Of a stretch of 64,000 bases of DNA, positions 60,601-64,000 are shown piece by piece. The stretch spans positions 4,199,504-4,263,503 of the forward strand of contig OY811980.1 of assembly GCA_963681505.1 (NCBI GenBank), written 5' to 3'. The notes under the pieces are model-generated. The model was not told where the DNA came from, ran no database searches, and saw only the letters and a list, made by a program, of their open reading frames with translations. Origin of the DNA: Eunapius fragilis. Taxonomy: Eukaryota > Porifera > Demospongiae > Spongillida > Spongillidae. A program made the translations under genes and the position numbers. Each line of letters opens with the position of its first letter. The first letter of the stretch is position 1.

Positions 60601-63600
60601 GGGGGGGGGGGGGGGGGGGGGGGTCCAACATGAATAACTAATAGGGGAAGGGTGCAGTAGGGGGATGTACCCCCTCCCACGCGAAGCGTGGAAGCTGTTG
60701 GGGGTTCCGTACTTGGTGACACAGACTATCTATCCATATTGACGCCTGAAACTGATACAATAGGCTATGAAATGCATATGATGACCGGGGGAGGGGGGGG
60801 GGGGGGGGGGGGGGGGTTCGGACCCTCCCCCTGGTCCTATCTGTAAAAAAAACACCTAAACGACAAGTAATGAAATGATCGCAACCACCAAACACTCGCA
60901 TGGCTTTGCTGTGAACTCGAACGCGATAACAGTGCGAGGCTTAATTCACAACATTTGTATGGCCAAACGGCCACTCAATTATGATATTGGGTGGCCCTTT
61001 TCTGGATTTGGTCAGCCACTTTTGTATAGTAACCGGTAGCATGCCTACTTGTCATCAGTACACCCCAGCCCCCAATGTGCGATGAAAAGTTCATTATCCG
61101 TATCGGTGGAGGGAATGCACTCGCATCGGGGTAAGATAGCGCAATTAACAATCGGTCAAATGACCGATCACAGACAATATTGTACGGCCATTTTAGCAAA
61201 ATGATCTGAAAATGGCCGTGGGCCGGCCGTTAATTCCCGCACTGCGATAATGTCCACGTGATGTGTGACAAGCTACATTTTCCCTTGATGATTGGGACCA
61301 GTTGTTTTCAGACATATGGATGCATGCATTTGATTTTGAACTCAACTATAAGTCACTATACACATGTACATACATGTACATGTGTTCTATGTATATCATA
61401 GTTAATCATGTTTTGTGTCTACGTACTTAAAAAAAAATGTCCGGCCAAACTCTTGTTACCCAAACATGATGTCTGGCCATCCCAAAAAAGGTTATAATTG
61501 TCCCTGTACTAGAGCATGTAACCAATGATCAGTGGACATGTTACTAATGACTAGAGCATGTAACCAATGATCAGTGGACATGTTACTAATGATTAGAGCA
61601 TGTAACCAATGATCAGTGGACATGTTACTAATGACTAGAGCATGTAACCAATGATCAGTGGACATGTTACTAATGACTAGAGCATGTAACCAATGATCAG
61701 TGGACATGTTACTAATGACTAGAGCATGTAACCAATGATCAGTGGACATGTTACTAATGACTAGAGCATGTAACCAATGATCAGTGGACATGTTACTAAT
61801 GACTAGAGCATGTAACCAATGATCAGTGGACATGTTACTAATGACTGGAGCATGTAACCAATGATCAGTGGATATGTTACTAATGACTAGAGCATGTAAC
61901 CAATGACAATATAAAGAAAAACAATAATCAACATGAAAACCAATGATCAGTATAATGCAATTAGAACCAATTATTAGATACAGGACTTATGATCAGTTCA
62001 TGTGACCAAGATCAGAGTGCTCATAGAGCCAAACACATACATGTACATGTACATGTACATGTAACAAGCGATCAGTGCATATAAGCAATGATCAACGCAT
62101 GTAATTAATGATCAGCCCACGTAGTGCATGTGACCAATGAATGATCATTGCCTGAAAAATGCTACTGTATGCTACATGTAGGTCATTGCACATGGGTAAA
62201 GAGAATTACATGTAAAGTCTCTTGCATGTTATATTTTATGGTATGTGTTCTCAATTAACCTTACTGACATCCAGTACAGCACTAGTGCTGTCAATAACCC
62301 CTGCATCTAATTAAAGGTCATTTAACATACATGTACAATGTAACACCACGTATTAATATTTACAGCATGCTTAGTCCCCTGTAATAGTGTAATTACATGT
62401 CATTAGACAATGGGTACAGTATATCTCACCTAGCTCTCGAAGAAAGAATGAAACAAACAGCCACAAGTATGGTATCTTGCGAGAAGTGCCTTCAGACATT
62501 AATGCCATCAGGTTGCCTTGCAAACTTGTGAGGAGTGTTGTGACATCCACCTGTTTTACCTTCTTACTTATCTGTGGAGCAGGACACAAGCCTCTCAATG
62601 TGAGGTTGCAGATGTAACTATGTATACGACATACCTTCAGAAGCATTAGTGGCAACAGAGAAGGGAATTGCTAAAAACGAAAGTCAAAACAGTCAAAACA
62701 AAAAACAAAACAGTCTTACATGCAAGCAGCTCTACTACCGAATGCTATGACTTACACAAATGATTTCTTCCACATATTTCAAACCTGTTGGCCTTGAAAG
62801 GGCTTCACTGCAAAGAATCACCACAACTGCTTCCATCACACACTCTAAATAGAGTCCATCCTCAGATGGTAAGTCTTGGATATTGACAGTTGCCAATAGT
62901 TGAGAGGCAAGGGTCAAGCATTCTCTTTCTCCTGGCAGGCAGTCACAGTGAACAGAGATGGGTATCTCTGAGGTTCCAATATTCACAGATTCATCATTTG
63001 AAAACATGCGCCCGGCAAGATTGGACACCACCTGTCCTCCACAAACCTCCAGGGCCTGTGCCAGTAGTTTGCAGTGCTGCAGTGACTGTGAGGACAGCAG
63101 CTTTGTGAAGCACACAGCACTCAGTGAGGTGACAACAGGGGCAAGGTACTGAGCCAGCTGCTGCCCGCTAGCGCCACAGTCAGGTTTTGCTATGGCAATG
63201 GTGCCAACAACACCATGCATAGATTCTGCACAACTCGTAGCATCCGTTTTAAAGCGAGCTAGAAGATCTGCTATCCTTGAGAACTGCAGCTGCAAACAAA
63301 ATGGCACCCCAAGAATAACAAAACTGGCCGGAAGACATTTTACATGTACATGTTACATGTAAACAGCCATACAGCACATACATGCAATATGGACAGAAAT
63401 AGTCCTACATTGTATACTAGATGTTTCCAGATATTTCCTGAGCCAAATCAGTAATGAATTTTATTGAGGAATTTAGTGTGTATTTTAAATGTGCCACATA
63501 ATCAATATTGAAAGGAGTGGGAGGAGGCTCTCGATGACTGATAATGAATACGTCCATGCACACAAGTTTCCATTAGAAGCAATTATACAAAAAAATACAA

Positions 63601-63965
63601 GTATTTGTCCAGTGTCCTATTATTAGCAATGGTTTTGGTTAGTTAACTACATGTAGAACTAGCAGAAGATTTTATTACACTTGTCCTGCACGAATTGCAC
63701 ACTTACATGTAAATGTGACTAAAACACAAGTACAAACATGCACAGTACACACTTGCTCTTTGTCTGAAGGCAAATGAATCATAACAATCTCCGCAAGCCT
63801 GACGGAGAACCTCTGCTGGAAGCACGTGGCCCAGAAACTGGGAGGACTGACATCTTCCCTCTGAGCAGACAGGACGCCACTGACTATCCTGACCACAGCA
63901 GAGTTCACCGCATCAAGAGGCACGGGTGGACATCGCATGATTGCATACTCAATGAGGTCTATCAC
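10720..63965 (-). CDS. LTN1: LTN1 (listerin) E3 ubiquitin ligase, N-terminus beyond window
   Basis: Twenty-one minus-strand exons give about 1290 codons (human protein 1766 aa). Coordinates: 63753-63965, 62756-63289, 62635-62670, 62430-62571, 60234-60385, about 58448-58854, 58365 to about 58435, 57826-58203, 34272-34378, 33382-33513, 33211-33323, 24392-24518, 24189-24318, 23531-23726, 22558-22726, 19542-19707, 15515-15635, 15301-15427, 14617-14953, 11083-11250, 10720-10779. Splice phases agree throughout except near 58.4 kb. Listerin binds 60S subunits carrying stalled nascent chains, with NEMF, and ubiquitinates the chain. The identity rests on the C-terminal RWD-like and RING exons, which are near-identical to animal LTN1; upstream exons show the helical-repeat character and weak landmarks ([14 protein letters not shown]). 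Introns range from 58 nt to 23.4 kb and hold most of the mobile DNA. Confidence 0.93.
12188..12225. repeat. Double palindrome ATCCTTATTTAAGGAT, copy 1
   Basis: Two adjacent 16-nt palindromes of the ATCCTTATTTAAGGAT type, the second degenerate. The same arrangement recurs at 12375 and 13421. Confidence 0.8.
12375..12414. repeat. Double palindrome ATCCTTATTTAAGGAT, copy 2
   Basis: The best-preserved pair: ATCCTTATTTAAGGAT, an 8-nt spacer, then ATCCTTAAATAAGGAT. Confidence 0.85.
13421..13456. repeat. Double palindrome ATCCTTATTTAAGGAT, copy 3
   Basis: The same pair with a 4-nt spacer and a slightly altered second half. Copies 2 and 3 bracket about 1 kb, but no transposon ends could be shown. 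Confidence 0.8.
15636..19541. other. LTN1 intron, one MITE, otherwise nothing recognised
   Basis: Apart from the MITE at 16907-17348 I see no conserved ORF, RNA gene or transposon end. Confidence 0.5.
16907..17348. mobile_element. Palindromic MITE with internal insertion
   Basis: Ends are ACAAGTGATAAAA and its inverse. The arms share the family blocks CATTCTCTA, TTGGTGG, GGCAATGGTGGTGTAAAAA, AGCGAACAAGG and ATCTATATTAG. About 190 bp near 17073-17262 is extra relative to sister copies and looks like an insertion. Confidence 0.75.
19542..24518 (-). CDS. LTN1: LTN1 middle-to-C-terminal helical-repeat exons (five)
   Basis: Exons 19542-19707, 22558-22726, 23531-23726, 24189-24318 and 24392-24518 are joined by matching phases. 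Landmarks against animal LTN1 are [16 protein letters not shown] (human EWKEFFSQGIHSLLLP) and [14 protein letters not shown] (human ESEWDFIMCSMLAWL). The intron between the last two is only 73 nt. HEAT/ARM-like helices are expected to form the elongated arm that spans the ribosome. Sequence divergence is high, so these exons are assigned partly by position and phase. Confidence 0.85.
19789..20042. mobile_element. TTAA-flanked piggyBac-like MITE
   Basis: A 254-bp element starting CCTCCGCG and ending CTGGAGG lies between TTAA tetranucleotides (19785-19788 and 20043-20046). It carries four copies of a CCGTGCACGGCAA-type palindrome near its ends, two on each side, which could be transposase sites. 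The terminal repeat proper is short (CCTCC), so the class is inferred from TTAA plus CC ends. Confidence 0.6.
20954..21211 (-). mobile_element. LINE-like element fragment, C-terminal tail
   Basis: The minus frame reads [20 protein letters not shown], then [19 protein letters not shown] and ends [12 protein letters not shown]. This is the same protein tail as the fragments at 6155-6960 (LGWACV, ETYGNWGQEA, SRLASRLAT, RAIARAIL). Three independent decayed copies in one window indicate an abundant family. Confidence 0.5.
22890..23030. mobile_element. Palindromic MITE (short copy)
   Basis: Inverted blocks AAAAGGAAGGAAACAAGG and CTTTGCTCTTCCTTTTTA face each other around a short centre. The right side continues into AACTTTCTCATTAGAGA, the family terminal block. 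Confidence 0.65.
25440..26655 (+). mobile_element. Integrase remnant, Ginger- or Gypsy-related
   Basis: A plus-strand fossil shows an integrase core start ([33 protein letters not shown]), a middle part with [11 protein letters not shown], and a C-terminal GPY/F-like module ([28 protein letters not shown]) ending at 26655. Ginger DNA transposons and Gypsy LTR elements share these parts. No capsid or reverse transcriptase part is visible nearby. Possible introns favour Ginger. It is incomplete and broken in several places. Confidence 0.65.
28629..28928 (+). CDS. 99-aa cysteine-rich zinc-finger ORF of the helicase-type element
   Basis: An intact small [23 protein letters not shown], with later [22 protein letters not shown] and ending LLAK. 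It has CxxC pairs near residues 10-13 and 64-67. It may be the N-terminal zinc module of the element's transposase, cut off by the internal deletion and closed by a chance stop. Not a host gene as far as I can tell. Confidence 0.5.
   Translation: MATVWTPYQCRCCGDVVWSHRNRRVLTRDAAHTNCLLQLTGKEWAYLAPEIRGSKGLDKSYICRLCYFALDKVVALHEGGRKRTVTEHNIEFYRILLAK
28940..29037 (-). pseudogene. RecQ-like helicase, N-terminal fragment
   Basis: The minus frame reads [20 protein letters not shown] then [20 protein letters not shown]. The Walker A part PTGYGKT and following residues run into sequence that is antisense to the zinc-finger ORF, where the real helicase homology stops. It has the order of RecQ motif 0 and motif I. 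Confidence 0.6.
30385..30661 (+). repeat. Tandem mini-exon-like repeats
   Basis: Three direct copies spaced about 110-125 bp, each with an AG before it and GTGAG after it. Copies 2 and 3 are exactly 57 nt between the putative splice sites. The frame reading [18 protein letters not shown] and [18 protein letters not shown] is open in both and copy 1 ends LDLQSG. A fourth degenerate copy begins at about 30725, directly before the longer ORF 30716-31003. Confidence 0.55.
30716..32160 (+). pseudogene. Unassigned DDE-like transposase remnant
   Basis: Plus-strand segments that appear to belong together: [40 protein letters not shown] with a helical run; [52 protein letters not shown]; and [19 protein letters not shown]. 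The trio VSDF, QSDNAKN and YHNEA has the order of an RNase H-fold D-D-E site, but I cannot name the superfamily and no ends were found. It starts just right of the Transib-like element and is broken by several frame changes. Confidence 0.4.
32790..33057. mobile_element. Palindromic MITE
   Basis: Arms share GGCAATGGTGGTGTAA, AGCAAGGAAACAAGG and ATATTAG blocks in inverted order. The right end reads GTTTTTATTACTTATGT. Same family as 16907, 22890, 59824 and the outer arms of 7345-8275. Confidence 0.75.
33211..34378 (-). CDS. LTN1: LTN1 central exons (three)
   Basis: Exons 33211-33323, 33382-33513 and 34272-34378 each have AG acceptors and GT donors. Phases link exactly to 24518 downstream and 57826 upstream. 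The introns are 58 and 758 nt. Residues such as [18 protein letters not shown] and [16 protein letters not shown] are amphipathic helices of the repeat arm. This cluster sits between two transposon-filled introns (24519-33210 and 34379-57825). Confidence 0.8.
33514..35290. other. LTN1 intron sequence, no element recognised
   Basis: Apart from exon 34272-34378 I see only simple sequence such as TACATGTACATG runs. Confidence 0.5.
35300..36200 (+). mobile_element. DIRS-type retroelement remnant
   Basis: Plus-strand fossil with a gag-like segment ([32 protein letters not shown]) followed by the start of a reverse-transcriptase region ([24 protein letters not shown]). Local GC content is higher than in the surrounding intron. 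Incomplete and broken. Confidence 0.65.
36514..38370 (+). mobile_element. hAT transposon, 3' end missing
   Basis: The left end CAGGGCCGGTGC is hAT-like. The transposase is in several frames: a TTF-type zinc-finger N-terminus ([20 protein letters not shown]), [39 protein letters not shown] (DUF4371-type core), [48 protein letters not shown]. The C-terminal dimerisation domain and right inverted repeat are absent and the sequence passes directly into DIRS gag-like DNA, so a deletion removed the 3' end. Frame breaks lie near 36910, 37290 and 37765. Confidence 0.8.
38563..39328 (-). mobile_element. Short inverted-repeat DNA element, deletion derivative
   Basis: About 38-bp inverted ends (ACCAAGGACAC, then TAATTATTACATGGACTGG) bound 766 bp. 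The flanks share GAG, a possible 3-bp target duplication. On the minus strand an acidic N-terminus starts near 39218 ([20 protein letters not shown]), which looks like the surviving first exon of a transposon gene. A shorter copy lies at 48605-49128. Confidence 0.65.
40337..41287 (+). CDS. YqaJ-like nuclease with PHD finger (transposon-encoded)
   Basis: An open frame of 316 codons. YqaJ/lambda-exonuclease-like features: [14 protein letters not shown] (residues 54-67), [15 protein letters not shown] (101-115), HLGATPDRI (141-149), [21 protein letters not shown] (190-210). The family's metal-binding LEIKCP (ExK) motif, expected between CDCCG and [10 protein letters not shown] (residues 152-166), is missing, as if a short in-frame deletion removed it, so nuclease activity is doubtful. 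Residues 267-311 form a PHD finger ([27 protein letters not shown]) with all C4HC3 ligands. A splice acceptor at about 40335 fits an upstream exon, so the ATG at 40337 may not be the true start. Confidence 0.75.
   Translation: MPIATSLHKVPYNKMTPEELNAECQVIFQTKLVVSKDEASYLEQVTRLQSQSILWYQHCTGRVTASKIFAVARTSIENPSRSLIKEIMETKVHAHTEVLSLKWGIENEQNAREQYFGQIKDDHTELFCTLSGLCVNPKYPHLGATPDRIVKCDCCGYKHKESHPHSVVDNKFCLEPVDGLVRLKKTHECYYQIQGQLAICEMEYCDFVCWTPHGIQIERILPDTLFETVKPALDTFFVRVLLPLLMTGKTQQEQGTAHLSVKEDTYCWCNGKDEGAMVACDNENCTRQWFHFECVGLKSKPRGKWYCCAECRHAET
41461..44495 (+). mobile_element. piggyBac transposon, TTAA target
   Basis: The ends TCATAGATTGATCAG (41461-41475) and its exact inverse (44481-44495) are flanked by TTAA on both sides (41457-41460, 44496-44499). 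Internal palindromes GCTTACTTAAGTAAGC recur near both ends (two at left, one and a partial at right) as subterminal repeats. The element carries one transposase gene. Its TTAA target is part of the ISL2EU-like transposase coding sequence. Confidence 0.9.
41885..43969 (+). pseudogene. piggyBac transposase with a single in-frame stop
   Basis: One frame of about 694 codons from ATG 41885 to the stop at 43969, interrupted only by TGA at 42470-42472. The first 195 codons include an acidic linker. The catalytic region follows: [13 protein letters not shown] (first Asp), [14 protein letters not shown] (second Asp), [13 protein letters not shown] (third Asp), then a C-terminal cysteine-rich domain ([15 protein letters not shown]). 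All recognisable catalytic and zinc residues are present. The piggyBac fold transposes without footprint at TTAA. A near-intact frame suggests recent arrival. Readthrough or an intron at the TGA cannot be excluded. Confidence 0.85.
46624..46631 (+). promoter_or_regulatory. TATA-like box of the pogo transposase
   Basis: TATAAATA lies 48 bp before the ATG at 46679. Two direct repeats containing ACAATTGAAGCC precede it (46475 and 46558 regions) and may be transposase or promoter sites. Confidence 0.4.
46679..48037 (+). CDS. pogo-type (Tc1/mariner) transposase, intact 452 aa
   Basis: N-terminal Brinker/CENP-B-like helix-turn-helix ([28 protein letters not shown]), a second HTH around 80-130 ([33 protein letters not shown]), then the DDE_1 core: NMDQT (Asp175), [10 protein letters not shown] (Asp285), PLVQPMD (Asp322), giving D-D-36-D. 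The C-terminus is highly acidic, as in other pogo transposases. No stop or frame change is seen over 1359 nt. It would bind the long inverted repeats that bracket it and insert at TA. No sign of host domestication: it is still within its own transposon ends. Confidence 0.9.
   Translation: MSSRRKSYTVDFKLKVLDRYHKNGESGHVTSKHFEIDRRMIRNWLAKEDCMKKTRCRKEKKHLYPASKGPHAAVDAAVLAYLTDERSAGRPVSNKQLRAKAMEEAPKLNVPASFKASDMWLKRWKKRNHVSMRMATNDSQKVPEDYWDVLHTFRSDVLKLVVAHGYTPARIVNMDQTMCRFDMPPNRTNHATGSRSICIANTKAAKKGFTVALAAYGCGVKLPALIIFTEKGGKLGPHVSKSLTIPPNVRVMATANGWMTTSLYHWWLHHIYGCDKDNRRLLLVDNYRPHLTDDSQEIVTAECNSDLLFIPAGCTPLVQPMDVSVNRPFKQAMRDNWLKWMSSNNERTAHGNLKQPTRQHVINWILAAWDNIKAESIIETFMRCGIMAAADGSDDEKMFSHIPRVIVEEDLQEDEDTIENDDDVDEDTAEYDNDDDGMVTGDDFDPFDSDED
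48605..49128 (-). mobile_element. Second, shortened copy of the inverted-repeat element
   Basis: It starts at CATGGACTGGAAACCACCGCG, directly after the pogo TA, and matches 38584-39306 with an internal deletion. The outermost part of its left end is missing. The right end keeps GGTTTCCAGTCCATGTAATAA. Confidence 0.7.
49129..51330 (+). mobile_element. DIRS-type remnant, second copy of the 39.3-40.3 kb block and extension
   Basis: 49129-50298 is a close copy of 39329-40341, with the Cys/His segment and the beginning of a reverse-transcriptase region. Past 50298 it continues with further reverse-transcriptase-like sequence ([29 protein letters not shown]) to about 51080. A small insertion lies at 49212-49350. 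The fossil is broken many times. Confidence 0.65.
49212..49350. mobile_element. Small insertion with GCGTAGGAAC ends
   Basis: About 140 bp present here and absent at the matching place in the 39-kb copy. It begins near GCGTAGGAAC and ends GTTCCTACGC, with internal ATTGGGGGGGCC repeats (49236 and 49303). It looks like a very short MITE. Confidence 0.6.
51600..53680. repeat. Degenerate tandem repeat field, units about 200-400 bp
   Basis: The block TTACATGTAGTAAAGTATTG, followed by CCAGGTGGTATGCTTGTA, recurs near 51717, 52390, 52540, 52880, 53390 and 53600, each followed by GGCCACCT-type and AGGCATACT..GAACAC and CTACAGACTCTGAAGTA blocks. A second module with GATGCAAACCGTCACTTGGC occurs three times (51930, 52595, 52935). 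Open frames inside are short. Origin unknown; it may be a satellite grown from a transposon piece. Confidence 0.75.
53690..54940. other. Intron sequence with no recognised content
   Basis: Open frames here are short and show no domain. A TACATGTACATGTAG run occurs at 54157. Confidence 0.5.
54950..56580 (+). mobile_element. DIRS-type retroelement remnant with tyrosine recombinase part
   Basis: Plus-strand fossil with a gag-like segment ([43 protein letters not shown]), a short reverse-transcriptase-like part near 55780 and a tyrosine-recombinase-like region about 55920-56480 ([34 protein letters not shown]). The order gag, RT, recombinase is that of DIRS1-like elements. Large parts are missing and it is broken many times, so it looks old. 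Confidence 0.7.
56590..57825. other. Intron sequence up to the LTN1 exon, one short tandem repeat
   Basis: Apart from the 38-bp repeat at 57463 nothing is recognised. Confidence 0.5.
57463..57613. repeat. 38-bp tandem repeat, four copies
   Basis: Four copies of a unit with CATGTGCAGTGACTAGTTGC, a T-rich run and CACAATAA, spaced 38, 39 and 38 bp; the last copy is truncated. It lies about 210 bp from an LTN1 donor site. Confidence 0.9.
57826..58854 (-). CDS. LTN1: LTN1 central exons upstream of the giant intron, with one unresolved junction
   Basis: Exon 57826-58203 (126 codons, phase 0 at both ends) and exon about 58448-58854 are clear. Between them a short exon ending at 58365 reads [20 protein letters not shown], resembling human YVERIIVRLHETLFKTKKL. 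Joining it to the exon above needs an intron of only 31 nt (58436-58466) or 37 nt (58411-58447); both keep frame and use GT/AG but are at or below the usual minimum. Either a very short intron or a small lesion is present. Confidence 0.7.
59824..60069. mobile_element. Palindromic MITE, best-preserved family member
   Basis: 246 bp almost wholly palindromic. The ends are ACAGTAAAGAAAAACATT and its inverse, then AACGAGAAAG, TGGTGGGATA and GGAAAATGAG blocks mirror on the right. No coding capacity. Good template for the family consensus. Confidence 0.85.
60234..63965 (-). CDS. LTN1: LTN1 upstream exons in the window (five)
   Basis: Exons 60234-60385, 62430-62571, 62635-62670 (36 nt, [12 protein letters not shown]), 62756-63289 (178 codons) and 63753-63965 are all phase-consistent. 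The protein is leucine-rich and helical without catalytic motifs, as expected for the listerin arm. The acceptor of exon 60234-60385 lies in the edge unit of a 42-bp tandem array. The exons coding for the N-terminal segment that engages the ribosome and NEMF are to the right of the window. Confidence 0.8.
60387..60430. repeat. 42-bp tandem array, left edge unit at LTN1 splice acceptor
   Basis: One unit (CATGTAACCAATGATCAGTG...) lies directly against exon 60234-60385. Read on the minus strand its end supplies TTGGTTACATGCAG, the exon's acceptor and upstream tract. Confidence 0.85.
60431..61506. mobile_element. hAT-like deletion derivative inside the 42-bp array
   Basis: 1076 bp with ends CAGGAACAATTATGAC and, inverted, CAGGGACAATTATAAC. 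The flanks GACTAGAG and TACTAGAG match at 7 of 8 bp, a hAT-like 8-bp target duplication taken from the array unit. Near the left end a plus-strand start reads [17 protein letters not shown]. Two long G tracts (60595-60623 and 60793-60816) and a CAGGGGCGGATACAGG motif at 60568 suggest a further nested insertion. Confidence 0.7.
61507..61905. repeat. 42-bp tandem array, main part
   Basis: About nine nearly identical 42-bp units with AACCAATGATCAGTGGACAT and GTTACTAATGACTAGAG segments, then a decaying tail to about 62150 of scattered GATCAGT pieces. As 42 is a multiple of 3 the minus strand stays open as 14-residue repeats, which is not evidence of a protein. Confidence 0.95.
62036..62062. repeat. 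ACATGT microsatellite
   Basis: A run of TACATG units. Shorter TACATGTACATG runs occur throughout the window, mostly in introns. Confidence 0.85.
63290..63752. other. LTN1 intron, nothing recognised
   Basis: No ORF, repeat or transposon end is seen apart from a TACATGTACATG run. Confidence 0.5.
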
Positions 63966-64000
63966 CTGAAAGTAAGTCAAGAAGACACTAATAATTTCAA

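Noticed and set aside
61492-61833. Open frame of 14-residue repeats [14 protein letters not shown]
   Set aside because: Translation of the 42-bp array; length divisible by 3 keeps it open by chance.

Overview
The window is animal nuclear DNA. Two host genes with many introns lie on the minus strand and are stretched apart by a dense, nested pile of transposable elements. A marine invertebrate is most likely and a sponge is plausible, judging from the short exons, very short introns beside huge ones, the mix of DIRS-type, piggyBac, pogo, hAT, ISL2EU-like and Transib-like elements, and the very common TACATGTA word. The species cannot be fixed from this sequence.

Host genes. (1) The 5' end of ABCD3 (peroxisomal half-transporter PMP70) starts at 4723 and runs leftward off the window in six exons, all with matching phases. 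Its last intron seen here (35-3343) holds a 26-bp minisatellite and a hAT-like insertion, duplicated together as one block. (2) LTN1 (listerin, the RING E3 ligase of ribosome-associated quality control) runs from its stop at 10720 to beyond 64000. I place 21 exons; phases agree at every junction except one unresolved spot near 58.4 kb. Its introns carry almost all of the mobile DNA, including one 23.4-kb intron (34379-57825).

Mobile layers. 4.7-10.7 kb (between the genes): LINE-like C-terminal fragments tail to tail forming a near-perfect palindrome, a MITE split by another inverted-repeat element, and a helicase-fragment element with a 9-bp target duplication that itself holds a DIRS remnant. 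24.5-33.2 kb (LTN1 intron): an integrase remnant, then a Transib/RAG1-like transposon with CACAGTG ends and a 5-bp TTGGG target duplication, broken by a second helicase-type element, then an unassigned DDE-like gene remnant preceded by tandem mini-exons. 34.4-57.8 kb (LTN1 intron): several DIRS-type remnants with insertions (hAT, a short inverted-repeat element), an ISL2EU-like two-gene element carrying a piggyBac inside its transposase gene, an apparently whole pogo element with about 500-bp inverted repeats, a second copy of the 38.6-40.3 kb block, and a degenerate tandem repeat field. 60.4-61.9 kb: a hAT-like element inside a 42-bp tandem array that abuts an LTN1 3' splice site.

The most notable object is the Transib/RAG1-like element at 26691-30352. 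It has both ends, a target duplication, recognisable RAG1-core motifs, a zinc-knuckle-like motif after the catalytic glutamate, and ends whose shared inner motif is offset by 10 bp, which loosely recalls the 12/23 arrangement of V(D)J signals. No RAG2-like gene is seen.
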